DNA of 64,000 bases from Bacillus albus. GTDB taxonomy: Bacteria; Bacillota; Bacilli; Bacillales; Bacillaceae_G. The DNA lies in NCBI RefSeq assembly GCF_001884185.1, contig NZ_MAOE01000110.1:1-64000 (forward strand), read 5' to 3'. Below are positions 55,043 to 63,736 of the stretch, piece after piece. Position 1 is the stretch's first letter; every line of letters begins with the position of its first letter. Below the pieces are notes generated by a model that was not told the DNA's origin, did not search any database, and saw only the letters and a list, made by a program, of their open reading frames with translations. A program made the position numbers and the translations under genes.

Positions 55043-55090
55043 ATTCGATTTAAGTCTATAAAATTGAATGAAGGCAATGCAAGTTCTCAC

Positions 55091-55681
55091 TTATCTAGAA
55101 TAAGAGAAAAGATGATGTTTTATTTGTTCAATAAAATACTGATGGTGTATATTATCGTTCGATACTCGACTTGCCATAATAGCGCCCTCCATTGAAGATG
55201 CAAGAAAAGAAGCGAGCGATCTAATGTCTATATCTTCTTTAAGTTCATGTTTTTCTATTCCTTCTTTTATGAGAGAAGCCATTAATATTACTGTATCATC
55301 ATAACCTTTTGCTGCTGCTGTTTGTAATTCTGGGAATACTCCAGTACTTTCAATTGCGCTATTAAGCAATGGACAACCTCCAGCAATAGGGGGATTATTA
55401 GCTGCATCTTGATATACAAGGAAAATGGAAAGAATTTTATCGATTGCTGTCTTTTTATTTTCCATTGCTTTATGAAAATGATCCCACATAATCTCACCAC
55501 TTTTGTTGTAGGCAGCAAGGACAATTTCTTCTTTATTTTTGAATCTACGATAAATAGATCCTTTAGGTAGTTCAGTAGCTGTCATTATATCCTGGATGGA
55601 TGTGCGAGTTATCCCATTAGTATTGAATAAATATAAAGATGTTTCAATAATTTTTTCCTTTACCGTATCAACTTTAGTCAT
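55091..55681 (-). CDS. TetR/AcrR-family regulator (YxaF/LmrA-like)
   Basis: 196 residues. [29 protein letters not shown] near 27-52; the C-terminal domain with [11 protein letters not shown] is characteristic of the LmrA/YxaF branch. It is presumably a repressor of a nearby efflux or metabolic gene. No transporter is adjacent; a TetR-like repeat lies at 56251-56262 before the CPBP gene. RBS AGGAGGAC. Confidence 0.86.
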   Translation of the reverse strand: MTKVDTVKEKIIETSLYLFNTNGITRTSIQDIMTATELPKGSIYRRFKNKEEIVLAAYNKSGEIMWDHFHKAMENKKTAIDKILSIFLVYQDAANNPPIAGGCPLLNSAIESTGVFPELQTAAAKGYDDTVILMASLIKEGIEKHELKEDIDIRSLASFLASSMEGAIMASRVSNDNIHHQYFIEQIKHHLFSYSR

Positions 55682-56250
55682 GCTTTGTAGTCCTCCTAAT
55701 AAAAATGAGCTTAATATTCCAGGTAATGTTTATCCTTTGTTTTTTTGTAAGTATAGATAAGTGTGAAGCAAAAATATATTATCAATCCCTATCTTATGGA
55801 AACCTCAAACAATACAGTTTGGACAGAGGTTAATCAAATTATATTATTTATATTTTTTAAATGAATTTTCTGTCAAAAATAACATGATCAATTGTTTAAT
55901 TTAGTCATGTTAGACAACTAATTTTACCTAAAATCGTAGAAGATGTAAAAATATATAGTTAATTTTAGTGCATAGATATATGAGTATTATATATAATCTT
56001 TATCAATATGTTTAGCTAAAGTGTTAGAACTACTCCCACTTTCACTTCTTATATAATAATATCTTTCACAGTTCTTGTGGGTAAAAGCCTAATCACTTCA
56101 TTCTATAAAAGAAATAATTAATGAGTACTAGAATTGGATTGTAAATAAGAAACCGAGTTATAAATATATTGGCTTTTTTCTATTTTGTTAATCATTTGTA
56201 AAAAGGGTTTAAAAAACTAGAAACTTATAGTATCATTAGATTCCGGACCG

Positions 56251-56262
56251 GACCGTTCGGTC
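56251..56262. promoter_or_regulatory. TetR-like operator before the CPBP gene
   Basis: GACCG-TT-CGGTC, a compact GC-rich inverted repeat that stands out in AT-rich DNA; another GGACCG copy precedes it. It is 33 bp before a short leader ORF. The TetR gene 570 bp away is a candidate binder. The remainder of this 610-bp gap has an AACATGA/TCATGTT repeat (about 55882-55912) and no gene. Confidence 0.5.
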
Positions 56263-56294
56263 TGTTATATGAATATATTTAGAAGGAGAACTTT

Positions 56295-56351
56295 ATGCAG
56301 AAAGAAAAATCAAAGATTGTAGGTAATTTAATTAGGAGGATAACAAAATGA
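56295..56351 (+). CDS. 18-residue leader peptide coupled to the CPBP gene
   Basis: ATG after AGAAGGAG, reading MQKEKSKIVGNLIRRITK; its TGA overlaps the next gene's ATG (ATGA). The CPBP gene's own RBS (TTAGGAGG) lies inside this frame, so translation is likely coupled. It may be a regulatory leader or the remnant of a longer gene. Confidence 0.45.
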   Translation: MQKEKSKIVGNLIRRITK

Positions 56352-57001
56352 ACTTTATAAAAATGAATAAAAAAGAACTTAATATGCTAGTAATCTTTAC
56401 ACTGTTTGTGCCATTTCAAATTGGCTTGTACATATTATTTGGCATATCACTCTTAGCTAATGTCAATTTAGTTGAATCAGAATTTCTTCTTAGTGCCATC
56501 GGTTTTACTGTACCTGCTATTGTAGGAATAATTTTCTTTAGGAAAGAAATCATTCAAAGTTTTACTTATTTTAAAGAGAAAACAATTTTGAAAATAGTAA
56601 GTATTCCTATGGTAGTTTTACTTATGGTAATTATTGAGAATTCTATTATGCACTTTCTAGCAACTGGTCAGCCAGAGAACCAAGAACAGCTCCTTGAAAG
56701 GGGGACGGAGGTACCTCTTATCTTTACATTGCTTGTATTTGGTATTCTGGGTCCAATACTTGAAGAAATTGTATTTCGTTATATTTTAATAAATCGCTTT
56801 TCGCATTATATTGGTACTGCTATTGCATCTATCATTTCGATTTTAATCTTTACATTTCTTCATACGAACCAGCTTTCGGATTATGCTATCTATTTACCAG
56901 GCGCGGTGATACTTACTATTGCGTATCTGATTTCTAAAAGATCCCTTGCATATGTCATGGCGATACATATGTTAAACAATTGCCTTGGTTTCATACTGTA
57001 A
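56348..57001 (+). CDS. CPBP-family intramembrane metalloprotease
   Basis: 217 residues with about seven membrane helices. The family motifs are present: EEIVFRYILINRF (EExxxR, near residue 140), FTFLHTNQ (FxxxH, near 176), and the last His-containing helix (MAIHMLNN). CPBP/Abi proteases process prenylated or peptide substrates; many are bacteriocin-immunity proteins. No bacteriocin gene is visible. Translation coupled to the preceding short ORF. Confidence 0.88.
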   Translation: MNFIKMNKKELNMLVIFTLFVPFQIGLYILFGISLLANVNLVESEFLLSAIGFTVPAIVGIIFFRKEIIQSFTYFKEKTILKIVSIPMVVLLMVIIENSIMHFLATGQPENQEQLLERGTEVPLIFTLLVFGILGPILEEIVFRYILINRFSHYIGTAIASIISILIFTFLHTNQLSDYAIYLPGAVILTIAYLISKRSLAYVMAIHMLNNCLGFIL

Positions 57002-57101
57002 GAAATTAGCCTTACATCTGTTACAGAGTTAAAAAACTAGAAACAGGTATTGATAAATCATTAGACAGCCAACTAAGGATTTATGTAATTCCTTGTATGT
57101 C

Positions 57102-57139
57102 GAAAAACCACAGTTTGGGTGTAAACTGTGGTTTTTTTT
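57102..57139 (+). terminator. Intrinsic terminator after the CPBP gene
   Basis: AAAAACCACAGTTT/AAACTGTGGTTTTT. Confidence 0.9.
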
Positions 57140-57206
57140 ATAGGGACCCAACACATCGTTATCAATCCAAACTCATACAACTTCAATTTTTGTATAGATA
57201 TTATAT

Positions 57207-57247
57207 AAAAAACCATTGATTAGCCTTTTTCAAAGCAATGGTTTTTA
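57207..57247. terminator. Second hairpin with T tail
   Basis: AAAACCATTG/CAATGGTTTT with a 17-nt loop and T5; about 70 bp after the previous terminator and just before the sigI promoter. Confidence 0.65.
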
Positions 57248-57282
57248 TATTTGAAATAAATATTTTTATAAAAAATATTTTT

Positions 57283-57313
57283 GACCCCCATAAAACTTTG
57301 TATTCCTCCGAAT
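57283..57313 (+). promoter_or_regulatory. Likely sigma-I autoregulated promoter of sigI
   Basis: GACCCCC (57283-57289) and CGAAT (57309-57313), 19 bp apart, resemble the C-rich -35 and CGAA-type -10 described for B. subtilis sigma-I promoters. The C5 run is rare in this AT-rich DNA. It would give a leader of about 370 nt, purine-rich and without a gene. Confidence 0.55.
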
Positions 57314-57643
57314 ATGTATAGTGAAGAAAATTAATAGAAGAAAAATGATTATGAAAGAATATTGAAGTGTTAATAAAATTATTAGATTAAGTGGGCACCC
57401 CAAATAAAAAGATAAAATTACCAATGATATAAAGAAGAGTTATTCAAGGATTGCAGATAAAATAGAAAAAGAGTAAGCAAAACAAGAGGAAGAAAATAAG
57501 AACATACATTAAAATATAGGCTTAACTATAGTGCCGAGAGAAAAGAGAAATCATTAGGAAAACGGTGAATAAAGTTAGTCTCGAAAAATATAAGTAACAG
57601 CAAGAAGACAAACCAAAAGAAAAGTACTAACAAAATGTGGTTG

Positions 57644-57671
57644 AATGGTCACTTGTTTAGTGACCATTTTG
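57644..57671 (+). promoter_or_regulatory. Terminator-like hairpin in the sigI leader
   Basis: AATGGTCACT-tgttt-AGTGACCATT with a short TTTT follows, ending only 8 bp before the RBS of sigI. It may attenuate sigI or end a short leader RNA. Confidence 0.45.
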
Positions 57672-57699
57672 CTATGTGAAGGAGGCTGGGAGATTACAA

Positions 57700-58422
57700 G
57701 TGTTGAGTTTAGTAATGAAGATCTTAAGAAAACCAAAAATAGAAGATATCGTATATAACATACAAAATAATGAAGAAGATAAAGAAGCTTTTATCGTACA
57801 GTATCAGCCGTTTATTAGAAAATCAATCTCGTCTGTCTGCCGCAGATATATTACAGAACAGGATGATGAATATAGTATTGGATTGTTTGCGTTTAATGAA
57901 GCAATAGAAAAGTATTCATATAAAAAGGGAAAATCTTTTCTAGCGTTTGCTGATCTTCTTATAAAAAGAGATGTAATTGACTATATACGTAAAGAGTCTA
58001 AGCATAACTTTGTCTTTTTAAAAGAAGATGAGCAAGAGGAAATGTTAGAAATGCAAATATCGCTTACGGAGTATATGAAAGAGATGGAAAATAGTAACCG
58101 TAAGGAGGAAATTCTTCATTTTCAAAGTGTGTTAGCTGAGTTTAAAATCACATTTTCAGATCTTGCTAAAGAATCCCCTAAGCATCGTGATACGCGTGAG
58201 CACTTAATAGAAATTGTGAAGATTATTATAAAAGAAGAGGAAATGATGGAAGAGCTGTTCCGAAAGAAAAAGTTACCGCTTAAACATATTGAACCGCGTG
58301 TTAGGGTAAGTCGTAAAACGTTGGAGAGACATAGAAAATATATCATTGCAATGTGTATTATCTTCACAAATAACTATACATACATTCTTGATTATATAAA
58401 GGGAGGGAAGCATGATGAATAA
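57700..58422 (+). CDS. sigI: RNA polymerase sigma factor SigI
   Basis: About 240 residues of the SigI branch of sigma-70 factors, heat and envelope-stress responsive in Bacillus. Region 2 includes FIRKSISSVCRRYITEQDDEYSIGLFAFNEAIEKY and KGKSFLAFADLLIKRDVIDYIRKES; a SigI-specific C-terminal DNA-binding part ends RVSRKTLERHRKYI. The GTG at 57700 (or TTG 57703) is inferred from GGGAG and AAGGAGG upstream. It overlaps rsgI by 11 bp. Confidence 0.92.
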   Translation: MLSLVMKILRKPKIEDIVYNIQNNEEDKEAFIVQYQPFIRKSISSVCRRYITEQDDEYSIGLFAFNEAIEKYSYKKGKSFLAFADLLIKRDVIDYIRKESKHNFVFLKEDEQEEMLEMQISLTEYMKEMENSNRKEEILHFQSVLAEFKITFSDLAKESPKHRDTREHLIEIVKIIIKEEEMMEELFRKKKLPLKHIEPRVRVSRKTLERHRKYIIAMCIIFTNNYTYILDYIKGGKHDE

Positions 58423-59695
58423 AGGAATTGTAATGGATATAAAAAAACATAGCGTAGTTGTTTTAACACCAAATGGAGAGTTTATTACGTGTAAAAGAAA
58501 AGGGGATTCTTGCGTGATTGGAGAGGAAATCTCGTTTGAAGAACAAGAACAAAGAGCATCGCGTTTTTCAATCCCTTATTTCTTAAAGCCGGCATCATTA
58601 CTTATTGCTTGTTTTCTATGTGCGCTTTTATTTTTCTACAACCAACCGGAAGAAAAAGTATTTGCTTACGTCTCAGTTGACATTAATCCAAGTTTAGAGG
58701 TGAGCGTAACGAAGGATCTTCGCGTTATAGATTTACAAGCTTGTAATGATGATGGAAGGCGTATTTTAAAAGAATTGAAGCAATGGGAAAACAAACAATT
58801 GCAAGAAGTGATACGTACAATTATAAAGCAGAGTCAAGAGGATAAGTATTTGACGAATGATAAGCAAGTTATGCTAACAGCTGTTGCAAAGGATAAGTCG
58901 TTAGAACCGAAGTTGGAAAAGGCAATGAAAGAATTAAAGAAAGAGTATGAGCTAAAACATATTACAGTTGAATATCAAAGTAGCACGATGCAAGTACGAG
59001 AGGATGCTAGAAAAGCTGGAATTGGCACTGGTGTTTATATAAAGCAAGAGAATGAGAAGAATAAATCGCTTACGCCTCCTGCTACGCCGTCTAATCAGGT
59101 GGAAAACGAAGAAGAGGTGCAATCGCAGCCGGAGTCATCTCCTGATGTATCACCAGATTTGTCTCCTGTAAAAGAAAAAAAATATGAGAAGCCAGAACAT
59201 AAAGAACAAAAGGAAACAGAGGAACAGCCATCTAGGCAAATAAAAGAAAATAATGGACAACAGCAAGGAAATAACGGAAGAGGATCTCAGCAAGAAAATA
59301 GAGGATCCCAACAAGGAAATAATGGAAATGAGCAAGGGAACAACGGAAGAGGACCTCAACAAGGGAATAATGGGAATGAGCAAGGAAATAACGGAAGAGG
59401 GCCTCAACAAGGGAATAACGGAAATCAGCAAGGAAACAACGGAAGAGGACCTCAACAAGGAAATAATGGGAATGAGCAAGGGAACAACGGTAGGGGATCT
59501 CAACAAGGGAATAGTGGGAATGAGCAAGGAAACAATGGAAGAGGATCTCAACAAGGAAATAATGGGAATGAACAAGGAAACAACGGAAGAGGGTCACAGA
59601 AAGAAAATAATGGGAGCGAGCAAGGAAACAATGGAAGAGGATCTCAACAAGAGAATAGGGGCCATCAACAAGGCAATGAAAAGAAGAATCAATAG
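58412..59695 (+). CDS. rsgI: Anti-sigma-I factor RsgI with long Gln/Asn/Gly-rich tail
   Basis: 427 residues: RsgI N-terminal SigI-binding domain (1-55), one membrane helix (57-76), and an external juxtamembrane domain starting VSVDINPSLEV. DINPS (90-94) corresponds to the Asn-Pro self-cleavage site of RsgI proteins. From about 205 it is Pro/Glu-rich, and 285-420 is a repetitive Gly-Asn-Asn-Gly/Gln tail. B. subtilis RsgI likewise has a disordered external region needed for sensing the wall. It holds SigI inactive until a signal triggers cleavage. Confidence 0.93.
   Translation: MMNKGIVMDIKKHSVVVLTPNGEFITCKRKGDSCVIGEEISFEEQEQRASRFSIPYFLKPASLLIACFLCALLFFYNQPEEKVFAYVSVDINPSLEVSVTKDLRVIDLQACNDDGRRILKELKQWENKQLQEVIRTIIKQSQEDKYLTNDKQVMLTAVAKDKSLEPKLEKAMKELKKEYELKHITVEYQSSTMQVREDARKAGIGTGVYIKQENEKNKSLTPPATPSNQVENEEEVQSQPESSPDVSPDLSPVKEKKYEKPEHKEQKETEEQPSRQIKENNGQQQGNNGRGSQQENRGSQQGNNGNEQGNNGRGPQQGNNGNEQGNNGRGPQQGNNGNQQGNNGRGPQQGNNGNEQGNNGRGSQQGNSGNEQGNNGRGSQQGNNGNEQGNNGRGSQKENNGSEQGNNGRGSQQENRGHQQGNEKKNQ
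59267..59682 (+). repeat. 48-bp tandem repeats in rsgI
   Basis: About seven copies of a 48-nt unit encoding GNNGRGPQQGNNGNEQ with Ser/Pro and Glu/Gln swaps, plus partial units at both ends. Copies differ mainly at synonymous positions, suggesting selection on the peptide after expansion. The repeat keeps other frames open, which creates false long ORFs on both strands. Confidence 0.9.
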
Positions 59696-59733
59696 AATAT
59701 GGAAGTGAGAGATTCAATTTAAAGCGAAAAGGA

Positions 59734-59829
59734 TTTATCTCGCTATTGCGGGCAGTAAAACTCCCATCTCAAAATTTGGCTAAGGCAAAGAAGTTAGGTG
59801 GGAGTTGGGCTGCTTAAAGTTGCACTTTA
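59734..59829 (-). repeat. bcr1-like repeat, internally deleted copy
   Basis: A 96-bp inverted-orientation relative: it begins TTTATCTCGC and has the GGGCAGTAAAACTCCCATCTC module and its matching AGGTGGGAG arm, then jumps to AAAGT-TGCACTTTAC, lacking the first hairpin (about 60 bp in full copies). It lies between rsgI and the synthase gene and may act as a hairpin between them. Confidence 0.7.
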
Positions 59830-59859
59830 CTATTCTATCGTTCTATTAAGAAGGAGTAT

Positions 59860-62800
59860 GTGAAAAATATAATGGAGAAAAACATTCAACAAGAGAAAGA
59901 TAAATCTAAACCTGTTTTTTATGATCCGAAAGGAAGGAGAAACATAGCTTTTATCTCGTTTCTATGTATCTCAATAGTTAGCGTAAGTATTGTATTTTAT
60001 TTTTTCTTTCAAAGTATTTTTTCAACACCAGAAATTCCAAATATGAATCCTACTGTAAAACAAGATACGAAACTTGTACCAATTAATCAAAAACTTAGTG
60101 AGGAGCAGTTAAAGAAGGAAGAATTCAAGCCAAATACTGAAATGAAGGATAATAAAAATTTGGTGAATTCGACAAACGATAGTAAACAACATAAAGAGGT
60201 GTATGGTTTTTATGTAAATTGGGATGAAAATAGTACAGCATCTTTAAAAGAAAATATCGATTCATTAACCACGTTAGTACCAGAATGGTATCATTTAAAA
60301 GAAGATTTAACGATTAGAAGTGAGATAAAACCAGAGATTGTAAAACTAGCCCAAAAAAATCATGTGAAAATTATGCCGTTACTTACTAACTATACAGAAA
60401 AAGCTTCTGGCCCTGATAGTGAGCTTATTCATAAGTTACTGAATTCTCCGAATGATACGAAAACGAAGTTTATTAATAATTTAGTAAACCAAGTGAAAAA
60501 GAGTCAGTTTTCAGGTATTAATATTGACTTTGAGGCCGTACCTGAAAGTGATAGAGAAAACTTAACAAATTTTATGAAAGAACTTACTACGGCCTTTCAT
60601 AAACATGATTTGCTCGTCACACAAGATGTTCCAGCTAATGATAAGGCTTTTGATTATGGTGCATTAGCAAAGATAATTGATCGAATGATTGTAATGATGT
60701 ACGATGAGCACTATGGAGCCGGGGAACCAGGACCAATTGCTTCAAATAAATGGTTCCAACATACATTGAAGGAACTGAATATTCCGTCTAATAAACTTGT
60801 AGTTGCTTTCGGTAACTATGGATATGATTGGGAAGTAAATAGTAAAAAACCTGCGAAGTCTTTAACTTTTTCAGAAGTTATGACAATGGCTCATGATTCC
60901 AATATGAAAATTCAATGGGATAACATGAGTGGAAATCCGTATTTTAGATATAAAACAGGAGAGAAAGAACATACTGCTTGGTTCTTAGATAGTGTTACTC
61001 TCTATAATCAAGTGAAAATCGCAATGGAAAACAATGCAAAGGGGTTTGCGTTATGGAGGTTAGGAGCAGAAGACCCTACAATATGGAAAGTTTTAAAAAA
61101 TCCAATTGAGGCACAAAAAAATCCTAATGCATTACATAAAATTATTAGTTTAGATGAAGTGAATTATGCTGGACAAGGTGAAATTTTGCAGATTGAGAAT
61201 GAAAGAAAAAATGGGTTGAGAGATTTCAAAGTAGGAAAAGATGGGTATCTTACAGATGAAGTATATGAATCCTTACCATCTGCATACAAAGTGCAACGAC
61301 ATGGGAAACCAAATGGGAAACAAGTAGTATTAACATTTGATGATGGGCCAGATCCGAAATATACACCGGAAATTTTAGATATATTAAAAGAGAATAAAAT
61401 AAATGCTGCTTTTTTTGTACTTGGTGAAAACGCGCAACTACATCCTAATATTGTGAAAAGAATATACGATGAAGGGCATGAAATTGGCAATCATACTTTC
61501 AAGCATCCTAACGTCGCTGATACGTCTTTACTACGAACAAAATTAGAGCTTAATACGACGCAACGTTTAATTCAAGAAATAACTGGACATTCTACTGTTT
61601 TATTTAGACCACCATATGAAGCCGATGCTAACCCGGATTCATCAAATGAAATATTGCCTATTTTGCGTGCACAAAATATGAACTATACAATGGTGGGGGA
61701 AGAAGTTGATCCTGAAGACTGGGCAACACCATCAACAAATGAATTAGTAAAGCGTACTCTTACTCCCATTTATAAGGGAGAGGGACATGTTATTCTTCTC
61801 CATGATGCGGGAGGGAATCGTACCCATACGGTAGAAGCGCTTCCCATTATTATTAAAGAACTTAAAAAAAACGGATATAGTTTTGTAACAATTTCAGATT
61901 TAATGAATAAAGAACGAGATGAAATTATGCCTCCTGTTTCTTCTGAGGGTGAGCAATATTTACTTTACAATAAAGCTGTCTTTTCAGGGGTGGGATACTT
62001 TAAACATATATTAACAACTATTTTTTATATTGCTATTGGATTAGGTATTTTTCGCTTCTTATTCTTAATTTATTTTGCATGGAGGCAGAAAAGAAAAACG
62101 CTATCTCGCTATATTAATACGTCCTATCAACCTTTTGTTAGTGTTGTCATAGCAGCATATAATGAAGAAAAGGTGATAGCCAAGACGATTCGCTCAATTT
62201 TGGATAGTAATTATAGTGAGTTTGAAGTTATTGTTGTGGATGACGGATCGACAGATGATACGTCAAAAGTAATGCAAGAAACGTTTTATAAACACCCTAA
62301 AGTTCGTTTCATTCAGAAAGAAAACGGTGGGAAATCATCGGCAATGAATCTAGGGTTTCAACAATCGCGAGGAGAGATCATTGTCACTTTAGATGCGGAT
62401 ACTATTATTGCGCAAGACGCTATTTCTCTCATGATTAGACACCTCGAAGATCAGAATGTAGCGGCAGTTTCAGGTAATGTCAAAGTGGGGAATAGGCGTA
62501 ACTTATTAACTACTTGGCAACATGTTGAGTATATTACAGGGTTTAATTTAGAACGTAGAGCTTTTGATGAGTTAAATTGTATTACAGTAGTTCCAGGAGC
62601 TATTGGGGCATGGCGTAAAAAGAATGTAGTTGAATCTGGATATTTAAGTGAGGATACTTTAGCAGAAGATACGGATCTTACTATTACATTTTTACGTCAA
62701 GGATATAGAATTGTATATGAAGAAAAGGCCTATGCTTTTACGGAATCACCTGAAGATGTGAAAAGTCTCATTAAACAGCGATATCGTTGGTCATATGGTA

Positions 62801-63219
62801 CATTGCAATGTCTTTGGAAACATCGAAAAGCAGTGTTTCATACAAAACATAAAACATTAGGATTTATTGCATTGCCTAACATGTGGTTATTCCAATATGT
62901 TCTGCAATTCATTGCTCCTTTTGCAGATATATTAATGATTATGGGGCTATTTGGTAGCAATCCGCTAAAAGTTTTAGGATTTTATCTTGCATTCTTTTTA
63001 TTGGACCTTCTCGCATCTCTCTTTGCATTTAAATTAGAGAAAGAGGACCCTAAACCGTTAGTATGGTTAATTTTACAACGCTTTATTTATCGCCAATTCA
63101 TGACTTATGTTGTCATTAAATCTATATTCTCATCTATTCGAGGTGTAGCGGTAGGATGGAATAAATTAAAGAGAGTGGGGAGTGTTGAGCATTCCACGGA
63201 ACATAAGGAGGCATCTTAA
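59860..63219 (+). CDS. Three-module polysaccharide enzyme: GH18 + NodB deacetylase + GT2 synthase
   Basis: 1,119 residues. A membrane helix (about 28-53) precedes an outside part made of a GH18 domain (about 112-415, with GINIDFEAVP holding the catalytic Glu near 227) and a CE4/NodB deacetylase (about 485-690: TFDDGP, HTFKHP, RPPYEAD, LLHDAGG). A second helix (about 707-737) leads to a cytosolic processive GT2 (about 755-980: VVDDGSTDDT, LDADT, AEDTDL, QRYRW) followed by membrane helices. Together they resemble PgaB plus PgaC of poly-N-acetylglucosamine systems in one chain. Start GTG at 59860 (AAGGAG close by) or ATG at 59872. Confidence 0.9.
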   Translation: MKNIMEKNIQQEKDKSKPVFYDPKGRRNIAFISFLCISIVSVSIVFYFFFQSIFSTPEIPNMNPTVKQDTKLVPINQKLSEEQLKKEEFKPNTEMKDNKNLVNSTNDSKQHKEVYGFYVNWDENSTASLKENIDSLTTLVPEWYHLKEDLTIRSEIKPEIVKLAQKNHVKIMPLLTNYTEKASGPDSELIHKLLNSPNDTKTKFINNLVNQVKKSQFSGINIDFEAVPESDRENLTNFMKELTTAFHKHDLLVTQDVPANDKAFDYGALAKIIDRMIVMMYDEHYGAGEPGPIASNKWFQHTLKELNIPSNKLVVAFGNYGYDWEVNSKKPAKSLTFSEVMTMAHDSNMKIQWDNMSGNPYFRYKTGEKEHTAWFLDSVTLYNQVKIAMENNAKGFALWRLGAEDPTIWKVLKNPIEAQKNPNALHKIISLDEVNYAGQGEILQIENERKNGLRDFKVGKDGYLTDEVYESLPSAYKVQRHGKPNGKQVVLTFDDGPDPKYTPEILDILKENKINAAFFVLGENAQLHPNIVKRIYDEGHEIGNHTFKHPNVADTSLLRTKLELNTTQRLIQEITGHSTVLFRPPYEADANPDSSNEILPILRAQNMNYTMVGEEVDPEDWATPSTNELVKRTLTPIYKGEGHVILLHDAGGNRTHTVEALPIIIKELKKNGYSFVTISDLMNKERDEIMPPVSSEGEQYLLYNKAVFSGVGYFKHILTTIFYIAIGLGIFRFLFLIYFAWRQKRKTLSRYINTSYQPFVSVVIAAYNEEKVIAKTIRSILDSNYSEFEVIVVDDGSTDDTSKVMQETFYKHPKVRFIQKENGGKSSAMNLGFQQSRGEIIVTLDADTIIAQDAISLMIRHLEDQNVAAVSGNVKVGNRRNLLTTWQHVEYITGFNLERRAFDELNCITVVPGAIGAWRKKNVVESGYLSEDTLAEDTDLTITFLRQGYRIVYEEKAYAFTESPEDVKSLIKQRYRWSYGTLQCLWKHRKAVFHTKHKTLGFIALPNMWLFQYVLQFIAPFADILMIMGLFGSNPLKVLGFYLAFFLLDLLASLFAFKLEKEDPKPLVWLILQRFIYRQFMTYVVIKSIFSSIRGVAVGWNKLKRVGSVEHSTEHKEAS

Positions 63220-63246
63220 GAGAGCAGGTTATCTGCTCTCTTTTTT
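63218..63246 (+). terminator. Intrinsic terminator of the synthase gene
   Basis: AAGAGAGCAG/CTGCTCTCTT with T6, overlapping the stop codon. Confidence 0.9.
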
Positions 63247-63460
63247 CATTGGTTTTAGTAAGTAATATGTAGTATAAAGCCTTCGCTTCCATAACGAAAT
63301 TCCTAATCATTACTGATAGTGAGACATTATGTTAAGAAACTCCTTGAGTTTCGGGAAAAGTTTTTTTATATTTTTTTAAAATGACGGACACAAAATCTTA
63401 TATCCTTTCGAATTATATATATGGATATCAATAATATTTATATAAAAGGGGAGAAAAAAT

Positions 63461-63736
63461 ATGAAAGAAAAAAAAGAAATGTTTGAAGAAATCTCTGAAA
63501 TACTAAAGGTATTGGCGCATCCAGTCCGTTTTTCCTTAGTAAAAATAATGCTGACAAAAGGCCCTACTAATGTAACAACAATGTATGAAATGTTACAAAT
63601 GCCTCAAAGTACAATTAGTCAACATTTATCTAAACTAAAAGCTACCAAAGTCGTTACAGGTACTCGGAAAGGGTTAGAAATTTATTATGAGGTAACTGAT
63701 AAGCGTACAAAATCAATATTAGCATGTTTAGTTTAA
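63461..63736 (+). CDS. ArsR-type winged-helix regulator (PagR-like)
   Basis: 91 residues. ILKVLAHPVRFSLVKIMLTKGPTNVTTMYEMLQMPQSTISQHLSKLKATKVV is the ArsR HTH, followed by the wing GTRKGLEIYYEV. It lacks the metal-binding cysteines of ArsR/CadC; its layout is closest to the B. anthracis PagR type. RBS AAAAGGGGAG. Its target is not apparent. The 264 bp after it hold no gene, only an imperfect repeat (CTTCACCTT at 63927-63935 and AAGGTGAAG at 63969-63977). Confidence 0.87.
   Translation: MKEKKEMFEEISEILKVLAHPVRFSLVKIMLTKGPTNVTTMYEMLQMPQSTISQHLSKLKATKVVTGTRKGLEIYYEVTDKRTKSILACLV

Noticed and set aside
54883-55077. 64-codon minus-strand frame
   Set aside because: It spans the hairpin downstream of the TetR gene and has no RBS or recognisable sequence.
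59150-59717. Three long alternative frames (plus and minus) across the rsgI tail
   Set aside because: They arise from the 48-bp repeat, whose unit is a multiple of three. Compositions are low-complexity and lack starts with an RBS; the rsgI frame is continuous with its conserved domains.
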